This document shows, one piece after another, positions 27,901 through 35,083 of a DNA stretch of 64,000 bases (the first letter of the stretch is position 1; each line of letters begins with the position of its first letter). The notes beneath the pieces were generated by a model, which worked only from the letters and a program-made list of their open reading frames with translations, was not told the origin of the DNA and made no database searches. This stretch comes from Pseudomonas paraglycinae (GTDB lineage Bacteria > Pseudomonadota > Gammaproteobacteria > Pseudomonadales > Pseudomonadaceae): NCBI RefSeq assembly GCF_021601625.1, contig NZ_BQHR01000015.1:1-64000 (forward strand), read 5' to 3'. The position numbers and the translations under genes were made by a program.

Positions 27901-30900
27901 AACTGATCGAGGATATCGCCATCCAGCGGACTCAAATCGACCGATTGCACCGCCAGCGCAGCCTCTCGCCATACCACTTGCTGCGGGCTCGGCAATCCTT
28001 CCCAAACCAGACTGGTGCGCAGGATGTCGTGGCGCGCAATCACCTTTTGCAAGGCGTTGGCAAAAGCGCGCAGGCGCTCGATGCTGGCAAAGGCCAGACA
28101 TGACTGTAATAAGTAGGGATCGCCCTCGGCGGCGCTCAGGTGATGGTAAAGAATGCCTTCCTGCAACGGCGCCAGCGGATAAATGTCCTGCACGTTGGCG
28201 GCGCCACCCGGCACGCTGGCCACGATCCGGTCGATGCTGGCCTGATCCAGTTCGGTCAGGCTCAGCAATTCCGGAGTGATGCGGGTGCAGTCGGCAGGAA
28301 TGCGGTTGGCCGGCACTTCGATTTCGCGACCGCTCCCTACTGCCGCAGCCAATGCAGCCAGAGTCGGCTGGCTGAACAGCACGCGCACGTCGGTGTTGAG
28401 GCCGATCTGGCGCAGGCGTTCGATCAGGCTCACGGCCAGCAACGAGTGGCCGCCCAGTTCGAAGAAGTTGTCGTGACGTCCGACCTGCTCCAGCTTCAGG
28501 ACATCGGTCCAGATCTGTGCCAACGCAGTCTCCACCGGACCTTGCGGGGCCTCGTATTCGCGGCTGAGCCAGGCGTTCTGATCCGGCTCCGGCAAGGCCT
28601 TGCGGTCGAGTTTGCCGTTGGCGGTCAGCGGCAAGGTGTCGAGTCGCACGTAAGCCGCCGGGATCAGCGCTTGCGGCAAACGGGTTTGCAGATGATTACG
28701 CAAGGCTTCGATATCGGCAGGCGCACGTTCGGTGAACCACACCAGCAACTGGCCGTCGCGCACCAGTGCCACTGCGTCCTGCACTGCCGGATGGCTGGCC
28801 AGCGCCGCTTCGATTTCCCCCAGTTCAACCCGTACGCCGCGCAGTTTCACCTGATCGTCGTTACGCCCCAGGTACTCGATGTTGCCGTCCGCCAACCAGC
28901 GTGCGAGGTCGCCGGTGCGGTACATGCGCCCTTCGTTGAACGGATCCTTCAGGAAGCGTTCGGCGGTCAGATCGGGACGGTTCAGGTAACCCCGCGCCAC
29001 GCCCGCACCAGCGACGTACAACTCACCCGTCACACCCACGGGCACGGGGCGTTGCTGGTCATCCAGAATGTAAACTCTGGCATTGGCCATCGGCCGGCCG
29101 ATGTGCAGCGGCTGGCCGACTTCGACCGGCCCGGATGTGGCGACCACCGTGGCTTCGGTCGGACCGTAATTGTTGATCACCGCGAAACTCTGTTCGCGGT
29201 TGAACTGCCGCAGCTTGTCGCCGCCGATCAGCAAGGTGCGTAGGGTCGGATGTTGCAGCTCGCGGCTGAAGGCATATTCGGCTACCGGTGTCGGCAGGAA
29301 ACTCACCTGCAACGGCTGCGCCCGCCACCAGTCGAGCAGTCCGTCCAGGTGCTCATTGCTCACCGTTTCCGGCGGCAGGTGCAACGTCGCGCCGACGCAC
29401 AACGCCGGCCAGACTTCCCAGGCCATCGCATCAAAACCGAAACCGGCCACGCTGGCGGTGTGGCTGCCCGCGTGCAGGTCGAAGGCTTCGGCGTGCCAGT
29501 GCACAAGGTTTTCCAGGGTCGAGTGTTCGACCATCACGCCTTTCGGCTGGCCGGTGGAGCCTGAGGTGTAGATCACGTAGGCCAGATGCTCGTGGGTCAG
29601 GTCCGGCAACTGTGGATTGCTGTCCGGCAGATGCTGCCAGGCGTCGCTGTCAAGATTGATCACCGGCACGGCACCCAGCAGGTCGCGAGTAGCCGTCTGT
29701 GCCAGCACCGCCACCGGATCGCTATCCTGCAACAGGTAAGCGATCCGTTCTGCCGGATGTGCCGGATCGACCGGAACATAACCGGCGCCAGCCTTGAGGA
29801 TCGCCAGCAGCCCGATCAGCATCTGCGGACCACGCTGCACACAGAGCGCGACGCGGTCGTCCGGTTGCACACCGAGGCCGATCAGGTGATGGGCCAGGCG
29901 GTTGGCGCGGCGGTTCAAGCCGTCGTAGCTCAGGCTTTGCCCGCCCTGCACCACTGCCACAGCGTCGGGTTGGCTCGCCGCTCGCGCTTCAAACAATTGG
30001 TGCACCACATGGCCGTGGGCAAAGTCGCGACCGGTGACATTGAAACCGACCAGCACGCGTTGGCGTTCGGCCGCCGACAGAATCGACACCTGATTCATTG
30101 GCGCATGGCGATCCTGTTCCAGCGCGCTCAGCAAATTGTGCAATGCCGTTTGCAGGTAGTCGCAGACCCGCATGCCATCCACTTCGGGCACTGCCTGCAC
30201 AGCAAGCCGGAAGCCCTGTCCAAGGTCATCGACGCTGACCACCAGCGGATAGTTGCTGCGCTCACGAGAATCGAGAATCCGGATGCCTTCCCATCCCGGC
30301 GTCGCCGTCTGCTGCGCGCTGTGGCGATAGTTGAGCAAGGTATTGAACAGCGGTTCCGATCCCGTCACGCCACTGCAACGTTGAGCCAGTATCAGCGGCG
30401 CTTGCTCATGCACCAGCAGCTGCGCCAGACGCTCGTGGGTCGCCCTGACACCCGCCTCCACCGCCGTGGCCCCGACATGGACCCGCAGCGGCAGAGTGTT
30501 GATGAACATGCCCAACGAACGATCGGCGCCCTCTCCCCCCTGCATGCGCCCCAGCAGCACCGTACCGAATACCACCTCCTCGCGCCCGCAGACTTGGGCA
30601 AGTACCTGACCCCAGGCCTGATGCACCAGACTCGCAACACTGATGCCCAGCGTGCGGGCCTGTTTGCGCAGGCGTGTGGCAAGACGCTCATCCAGTGCCA
30701 GCTCGCTGTCCACGATGTTTGTGCCATCGCCGAGTACGTCTCGCAGGCCGAACGCCAGGGTCGGTTCGACGATGTCGCCGAGCATCTCGCGAAAGAACGA
30801 TTCATGTGCCTCGGCATTCGAACCGAGACGGGCCTGAGCGACATAGTTGCGGTATTGCACGGGGGGCGGCAGCGCGCCGACTTGCCCGTCAAGTGCGTCG

Positions 30901-33900
30901 CTCATCTCGGCCACCAACACCTCGAGCGCGGTGTGATCGAGCACGATGTGGTGCAACAGCAGGATTCCGACCCAGCGGTTTTGCAAAGGGTCTTCGGTGT
31001 AGGCGAAGCGCATCAACGGCGCACGCTGCAAGTCCAGGCGATAGTGTCGCGGATCGAAGCGCGCCTGCATTTGCTGCAACACATCACCGTCCTGCGGATC
31101 GGCATCCACCCGCTCCAGTGCCAGCGGCGCCGCACGCCAAACTACTTGCACCGGCTCCTCAAGGTTTTCCCTGACCACACTGGTACGCAGGATGTCATGC
31201 CGAGCGATGACGCTGTTCAACGCGCGAACGAACGCCTTGATCTGCGCCAGTCCGTCGAAGGCGAACTGCGCTTGCAGCACGTACGGGTCACCGTCGGCAA
31301 TGGCCAGATGGTGATAGAGGATTCCCGACTGCAACGGTGCCAGGGCGTAGATGTCCTGCACGTTGTCGATACCGCCCTCGACGGTCTCGACGATACGGTC
31401 GATGGCCGCTTGATCCAGCGTGGCCAGCGGCAGCATGTCCGGGGTGATGCGGGTGCAACCGGGTTCGATGCGATTGGCCGGCACGCTGACCGTGGCGTCC
31501 CCTCCCAGCGTCGCCGCGAGTGCCGCCACGCTCGGCTGGCCGAACAGCACGCGGACGTCGCACTGCATGTCCTGCTGGCGCATGCGCTCGATCAGCTTCA
31601 CCGCCAGCAGCGAATGACCGCCCAGCTCGAAGAAATTGTCATGTCTGCCCACCCGGTCCAATCCGAGCAAGGTCTGCCAGATTACAGCGATGCGGGTTTC
31701 GATTTCGCCAAGCGGTGCTTCAAACGCCCGCCGGGCGAAGGCTTCGTTGTCTGGCTGCGGCAACGCCCGGCGATCGAGTTTGCCGTTGGCCGTCAGCGGG
31801 AAGGCATCGAGGCGCACGAACGCGCCCGGCACCATATGCTCGGCCAGCGATGCCAGCAGGTGATCGCGCAATTGCGCAACGCTCGGTTCGACACCTTCGG
31901 CGGCCAGCCAGTAGGCCACCAGACGCGTGTCGCCGGGGCTGTCCTCGCGGGCGATCACCAGCGCATCGCGCACGCCGTCGCAGGCTGCAAGACGTGCCTG
32001 AATCTCGCCAAGTTCGATACGGAAACCACGGATTTTCACTTGGTCGTCGTTGCGTCCCAGGTATTCGAGTTCGCCCTCCACCGTCCAGCGTGCCAGATCG
32101 CCGGTCTTGTACAAACGCGCTTCGGCATGCTCGCTGAACGGGTCGGCAATGAAGCGCTCGGCGGTCAACGCATCACGATTCAGGTAACCACGGGCAACCC
32201 CGGCGCCACCCACATACAACTCACCGGTCACCCCGGCTGGCACTGGCTCCCGCCGAGCATCGAGGACGTATAGCTGCAGGTCGGGAATGCGCACGCCGAT
32301 CGGGCTGCTGGCGGTCAATTGTGCGTCTGCCGCCACCAACGGACGGTAGGTCACATGCACCGTGGTTTCGGTGATGCCGTACATGTTCACCAGCCGGGTG
32401 CCGGCGTTGCCGACCCGCGCATACCAGGGTTTGAGCGATCCTGGCTCCAGCGCCTCACCACCAAAAATCACCTCGCGCAGCGAATGCTGCAACGGGCTGC
32501 GGCCCTGGGCGGCGACCAACTGCCGGAACGCGCTTGGCGTCTGGTTGAGTACAGTGACGCCCGAGCGGCAGAGCAACGCATAACACTCGTCCGGCGAGCG
32601 GCTGATGTGTTGCGGCACCACCAGCAACTGTCCGCCGTACGCCAGCGCACCCCAGATTTCCCAGACCGAGAAATCAAAGGCAAACGAGTGGAACAACGCC
32701 CAGACGTCTTGCGCATTGAACCGGAACCAATCGTGGGTCGCGCCAAACAGGCGTGCCACGTTGCGGTGCTCGACCATCACCCCTTTTGGCAGCCCGGTGG
32801 AGCCAGAGGTGTAGATCACGTAGGCCAGATGCGCCGGACTCAAGTCCGGGATCTGTGGATTGAACTCCGGTTCATTTTGCAAACCTTGGTCGTCGAGATC
32901 GATCTGCGGCACGGAGAGCCCGGCAATCCGATCCAGAGTCGCTGCCTGCATCAGCACCGCCACCGGCGCACTGTCTTGCAGGGTGAAGGTGATGCGCTCC
33001 AGCGGATAAGCCGGATCGATCGGCACATATCCGGCACCCGCTTTGAGCACGCCGAGCAGGCCGGCGATCATTTGCGGGCCGCGCTCGACGCAGATCGCTA
33101 CCCGGTCATCCGGACGGATGCCAAGGGCGAGCAAACGATGGGCTACCTGGTTGGCCTGTCGGTTGAGTGCCTCATAACTGTAAGTCCTGCCCTCGAACAG
33201 CAACGCGACTGCCTCGGGCCGGGTGTGCGCATGCGCTTCGAATTGCTGATGGATCAACGGCGTGTCGGGAAACGTCGCCTTCGGTGAATTGACGCCATAC
33301 AACCAGTGCTCACGCTCGGCGGGCGGCAGGATGTTGAGGCTGTGCAATGCGGCTTGCGGGTTGTTCTGCAGCGCATCGACAAGACTGCCCAGTGCCGTGC
33401 GCAGGTATCCGGCGATTCGGGAGGCGCCAAGCGTCGCGTCGGCCAGCACCGTGATGCGCAGGTCCTGACCAAGGTCATCGATGTTGACCGTCAGCGGGTA
33501 GTTGGTGCGCTCGCGGGCGCCCAATACGTGCACCCCCGGCGACAGCTCGATCACCTCGGCAACTTCCTCCACGCTGCTGTGGCGGTAGTTGAGCATGGCG
33601 CTGAACAGCGGCGTCGGCACCGCCACGGCGCTGCAACGCTGGGCCAGTGCCAGAGACGCCTGCTCATGGGCGAGCAGCGCGGTCAGGCGTCGGTGCGTCG
33701 CCAGCACGCCGTCATGAACGCTCGACCCGCCGACATCCACCCGCAAAGGCAGCGTATTGATGAACATCCCCAATGCTTGCTCGACACCGTCAGCCGCATT
33801 CATCCGTCCCAGCAGAACGGTGCCGAACACCACCGTCGAGCGCCCGCACAACTGCCCCAGCACGCGTGCCATGGCCAGGTGCATCAGGCTCGCCACGCTC

Positions 33901-34898
33901 ACCCCCGATTGTCGCGCGTGGGTACGCAGGCGCTGGCTCAGATCGCTGTCGAGCATGCACGAGACTTCCTCAATGCCCTGACCGTCACCTTGAACATCAT
34001 GCAAGCCACCGGGCAGCGTCGGCTCGTCGATGTCGCCGAGCATCTCGCGAAAAAATGCCTGGTGCGCTTGCTCATCCGACTCCAGACGTGCCCTCGCCAG
34101 GTGGTCGCGAAACGGCACCGCCCTCGCGACTTCGGCATCGCGGCCTGACAGGTAGGCCTGAATTTCCCGGCGTACCACATCGAGCGCGACGTGATCCATG
34201 ATCATGTGATGGAACAGCAACAATGCGACCACCCGGTCGTTGGCCGGATCCTCGGCGAACACCAGCCGCAACAATGGGGCCTGTTGCAGGTCGAGGCGAA
34301 AGTACTGCGGGTCGTGGCGTGCCAGCAATTGCGCGAGTACGTCCTCGCGATCATTCAGATCGACTTCCTCACTGACCAGCGGGGCTTCACGCCAGACCAC
34401 CTGCACGGGATCGTCCAGATGCTCCCAGAGGATGGCGGTGCGCAAAATGTCATGGCGCCCGATCACCCGACGCAGCGCGTCGGTGAATGTATCCAGCCGT
34501 CCGCGACTGTCGAACGTGAACCGCGCCTGCGACACGTAGGGATCCCCCTCCGGCGCGGAGAGATGGTGATAAAGCAGCCCCTCCTGCAACGGCGCCAGCG
34601 GATAGATGTCCTGCACGTTCACCACGCCGCCCGGCACGGTGGCGACGATGCGGTCGATGGCCGGCTGATCCAGCGGCACCAGCGGCAGCATGTCCGGGGT
34701 GATGCGCAGCGCCGGGCTCGACCAGTTGCCGCCGTGGCTCGCCACCAGTTCCAGCAACTGCGCCTTGTGTTTGGCGAGGCTGTCCCACAACGCATCGTCC
34801 AGTGCGTCGTCATCGCCCAGAATGACCAGGTCTTCATCGTCCTGTTGAAGGCGGATCGCATGGGTGGAAATAACAGCCATCAGCTCGCGAAATTGCAT
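21900..34898 (-). CDS. banB: lipopeptide NRPS B: modules 3-6
   Basis: Protein of 4,332 residues: TubC-like docking domain (1-55) then four C-A-T modules. All four C domains carry the dual C/E signature, with an N-terminal LYHH-x6-GDPY-type motif (near residues 112, 1198, 2253, 3313) and HHxxxDH (near 235, 1320, 2376, 3436). Thiolation serines in FELGGHS lie near 1093, 2150, 3210 and 4288. The A-domain codes read DFWNIGMVHK (Thr), DAWFLGNVVK (Leu), DAWFLGNVVK (Leu) and DAWQFGVVDK (Gln). The product segment is therefore Thr-Leu-Leu-Gln, with residues 2-5 epimerised by these C domains. Modules 4 and 5 share a near-identical 1.45-kb stretch. It ends in the 4-nt overlap with NRPS C and is separated from NRPS A by a structured 185-bp gap. 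The symbol is tentative. Confidence 0.93.
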   Translation of the reverse strand: MQFRELMAVISTHAIRLQQDDEDLVILGDDDALDDALWDSLAKHKAQLLELVASHGGNWSSPALRITPDMLPLVPLDQPAIDRIVATVPGGVVNVQDIYPLAPLQEGLLYHHLSAPEGDPYVSQARFTFDSRGRLDTFTDALRRVIGRHDILRTAILWEHLDDPVQVVWREAPLVSEEVDLNDREDVLAQLLARHDPQYFRLDLQQAPLLRLVFAEDPANDRVVALLLFHHMIMDHVALDVVRREIQAYLSGRDAEVARAVPFRDHLARARLESDEQAHQAFFREMLGDIDEPTLPGGLHDVQGDGQGIEEVSCMLDSDLSQRLRTHARQSGVSVASLMHLAMARVLGQLCGRSTVVFGTVLLGRMNAADGVEQALGMFINTLPLRVDVGGSSVHDGVLATHRRLTALLAHEQASLALAQRCSAVAVPTPLFSAMLNYRHSSVEEVAEVIELSPGVHVLGARERTNYPLTVNIDDLGQDLRITVLADATLGASRIAGYLRTALGSLVDALQNNPQAALHSLNILPPAEREHWLYGVNSPKATFPDTPLIHQQFEAHAHTRPEAVALLFEGRTYSYEALNRQANQVAHRLLALGIRPDDRVAICVERGPQMIAGLLGVLKAGAGYVPIDPAYPLERITFTLQDSAPVAVLMQAATLDRIAGLSVPQIDLDDQGLQNEPEFNPQIPDLSPAHLAYVIYTSGSTGLPKGVMVEHRNVARLFGATHDWFRFNAQDVWALFHSFAFDFSVWEIWGALAYGGQLLVVPQHISRSPDECYALLCRSGVTVLNQTPSAFRQLVAAQGRSPLQHSLREVIFGGEALEPGSLKPWYARVGNAGTRLVNMYGITETTVHVTYRPLVAADAQLTASSPIGVRIPDLQLYVLDARREPVPAGVTGELYVGGAGVARGYLNRDALTAERFIADPFSEHAEARLYKTGDLARWTVEGELEYLGRNDDQVKIRGFRIELGEIQARLAACDGVRDALVIAREDSPGDTRLVAYWLAAEGVEPSVAQLRDHLLASLAEHMVPGAFVRLDAFPLTANGKLDRRALPQPDNEAFARRAFEAPLGEIETRIAVIWQTLLGLDRVGRHDNFFELGGHSLLAVKLIERMRQQDMQCDVRVLFGQPSVAALAATLGGDATVSVPANRIEPGCTRITPDMLPLATLDQAAIDRIVETVEGGIDNVQDIYALAPLQSGILYHHLAIADGDPYVLQAQFAFDGLAQIKAFVRALNSVIARHDILRTSVVRENLEEPVQVVWRAAPLALERVDADPQDGDVLQQMQARFDPRHYRLDLQRAPLMRFAYTEDPLQNRWVGILLLHHIVLDHTALEVLVAEMSDALDGQVGALPPPVQYRNYVAQARLGSNAEAHESFFREMLGDIVEPTLAFGLRDVLGDGTNIVDSELALDERLATRLRKQARTLGISVASLVHQAWGQVLAQVCGREEVVFGTVLLGRMQGGEGADRSLGMFINTLPLRVHVGATAVEAGVRATHERLAQLLVHEQAPLILAQRCSGVTGSEPLFNTLLNYRHSAQQTATPGWEGIRILDSRERSNYPLVVSVDDLGQGFRLAVQAVPEVDGMRVCDYLQTALHNLLSALEQDRHAPMNQVSILSAAERQRVLVGFNVTGRDFAHGHVVHQLFEARAASQPDAVAVVQGGQSLSYDGLNRRANRLAHHLIGLGVQPDDRVALCVQRGPQMLIGLLAILKAGAGYVPVDPAHPAERIAYLLQDSDPVAVLAQTATRDLLGAVPVINLDSDAWQHLPDSNPQLPDLTHEHLAYVIYTSGSTGQPKGVMVEHSTLENLVHWHAEAFDLHAGSHTASVAGFGFDAMAWEVWPALCVGATLHLPPETVSNEHLDGLLDWWRAQPLQVSFLPTPVAEYAFSRELQHPTLRTLLIGGDKLRQFNREQSFAVINNYGPTEATVVATSGPVEVGQPLHIGRPMANARVYILDDQQRPVPVGVTGELYVAGAGVARGYLNRPDLTAERFLKDPFNEGRMYRTGDLARWLADGNIEYLGRNDDQVKLRGVRVELGEIEAALASHPAVQDAVALVRDGQLLVWFTERAPADIEALRNHLQTRLPQALIPAAYVRLDTLPLTANGKLDRKALPEPDQNAWLSREYEAPQGPVETALAQIWTDVLKLEQVGRHDNFFELGGHSLLAVSLIERLRQIGLNTDVRVLFSQPTLAALAAAVGSGREIEVPANRIPADCTRITPELLSLTELDQASIDRIVASVPGGAANVQDIYPLAPLQEGILYHHLSAAEGDPYLLQSCLAFASIERLRAFANALQKVIARHDILRTSLVWEGLPSPQQVVWREAALAVQSVDLSPLDGDILDQLRARFDARDYRLDLGQAPLIRLVYAEDPLHDRVAGVLLFHHVVLDHTALEVVRREMQLYLPGQVESLPPAAPYRNYVHQARQGISEDEHESFFREMLGDIDEPTLPFGLQDVQGDGRNIEEHSLALPVELNRHLRRQARQYGVSVASLFHLAWARVLAATSGRRDVVFGTVLLGRMQGGEGADRALGMFINTLPLRVEVDGQSVSEAVRTVHERLAALLGHEHASLALAQRCSAVAAPLPLFSAVLNYRHGGHDAARVPVDPVWQGIEFLAQDGRTNYPLTLSINDRGDGFNLSALTPDHVGAQRVCELMHTALTELATALADNPGQAFERLNVLSAAARAQLLGDFNASTSVYPSAQGVHRLFEAQVARTPEAVAVQAGTQRLTFRQLNQRANRLAHHLQGMGVTTDTRVAICLKRSPDMLVGLLAILKAGAAYVPVDPAYPPERIAYMLADSAPRVLLVRDVALPNQAGVPVIDLAHETWQDLSVADPQVADFTPDNLAYVIYTSGSTGQPKGVMVEHATLENLVHWHTETFDLHAGSHTASVAGFGFDAMAWEVWPALCVGATLHLPPESVSNEHLDELLDWWRAQPLQVSFLPTPVAEYAFSRELQHPTLRTLLIGGDKLRQFNREQTFSVINNYGPTEATVVATSGPVEVGQPLHIGRPMANARIYLLDDQQRPVPVGVTGELYVAGAGVARGYLNRPDLTAERFLNDPFNEGRMYRTGDLARWLADGNIEYLGRNDDQVKLRGVRVELGEIEAALSTHPAVQDAVALVRDGQLLVWFTERAPTDIEALRNHLQTRLPQALIPAAYVRLDTLPLTANGKLDRKALPEPDQSAWLSREYEAPQGPVETTLAQIWADVLKLEKVGRHDNFFELGGHSLLAVSLIERLRQIGLNTDVRVLFSQPTLAALAAAVGSGREIEVPANRIPADCTRITPDLLSLTELDQPSINRIVASVPGGAANVQDIYPLAPLQEGILYHHLSAEQGDPYLLQSWLAFDSLERLDSFAAALRKVIARHDILRTAVIWQKLAEPMQVVWRHVELPVQEILFDPADGDVLEQLHEHFDARHYRLDISQAPLLRLVYARDPAHDRVVAMLLFHHVVMDHTALDVVQHEMLACLQGREASLGAAVPYRNYVAQARLGVSEQEHEAFFHDMLGDIDEPTLPFGLQDVQGDGSDIEETRQALTEATSQRLRSLARQLGISVASLFHLAWAQVLAATSGQDRVVFGTVLMGRMQGGEGADRALGMFINTLPLRVDLGAAPVREGARATHARLSALLGHEHASLALAQRCSGVAAPSPLFSSMLNYRHSADEAQQQNRRQAWQGIETLSSEERTNYPLSLGVDDLGSGFVLTAMTPASIGSQRICDYMQTALETLAEALEQAPDQPLNRLPILDGAERQRVLYDLNVTGTADDLEQTVHGLFEVQVQRTPLAVALQAGEQRLTYAELNAQANRLAHHLRELGVGPDSRVAICVERGLELMVGLLGILKAGGAYVPLDPAYPAERLDYMLKDSAPVAVLVHGATRELLGESTALVIDLNQDHWTFNPDDNPQVPNLSTSNLAYVIYTSGSTGAPKGVMVEHRGVGNLLHWSSQLCPAVTDGALLQKTPFSFDASVWELFWPLNAGLRLVLARPDGHREPAYLAQVIREQRISVIQFVPVLLQQFLEQDDVSQCSSLTDVFCGGGDLTPALARRVRERLPQVRLHNVYGPTEATVDSTVWTLEPSMPVPDSALPIGRPINNTRLYVLDAAKRPVPMGVIGQLFIGGAGVARGYLGLPQLMAERFIPSPFVAGDRLYATGDLVRYRADGQLEFIGRNDFQVKLRGLRLEPGEIEAQLVSHPALREAVVMVREERLVAYFTWHADAGQPGIEALREHLLARLPDYMVPSAFVALDSLPLSPNGKVDRKALPAPDSAAVSIREYEAPVGEMEILLAGLWCELLKVERVGRQDHFFELGGHSLLAVSLIGRLQQEGIEADVRTLFEQPTLAGYAAITERMEIVL
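24955..26405. repeat. 1.45-kb intragenic repeat, copy 1 (module 5)
   Basis: Aligns without gaps to 28,135-29,585 at an offset of exactly 3,180 bp. Sampled lines differ at 3-5 of 60 positions. Similarity falls sharply outside both ends. It encodes the A domain from the core A3 motif (YTSGSTG) through the T domain to the start of the next C domain (LAPLQEGILYHH). Confidence 0.85.
28135..29585. repeat. 1.45-kb intragenic repeat, copy 2 (module 4)
   Basis: Partner of 24,955-26,405. Both copies encode a Leu-selecting A-domain core and the following T domain. The ends coincide with conserved motifs (A3 and the start of C), as expected for recombination or gene conversion between modules. Confidence 0.85.
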
Positions 34899-35083
34899 GG
34901 GGGTAACCTGCTGTAAATTCGGGAAAAAGGAGCGCGCAGCGGTGAGTCCGTGCGGCCGCGCGCAGCCCGGAAAAGCTAAAACATCGGGGCTTGGGTGTCT
35001 GACATGGGAAGCAGGGACAAGCCCCGTGACCGGGCAGTCATGGCGTCGATCCGCGGGAACCGCGAATCGACGCCGATGTCGGC
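34899..35083 (-). other. structured intercistronic region between NRPS A and NRPS B
   Basis: A 185-bp gap inside an otherwise tightly packed operon. It holds a long hairpin at 35,042-35,074 (15-bp stem, one wobble or mismatch, GAA loop) just after the NRPS A stop, and a 9-bp stem CGGGGCTTG / CAAGCCCCG (34,985-34,993 with 35,018-35,026). No T tract follows either, and no convincing promoter is seen. Confidence 0.55.
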
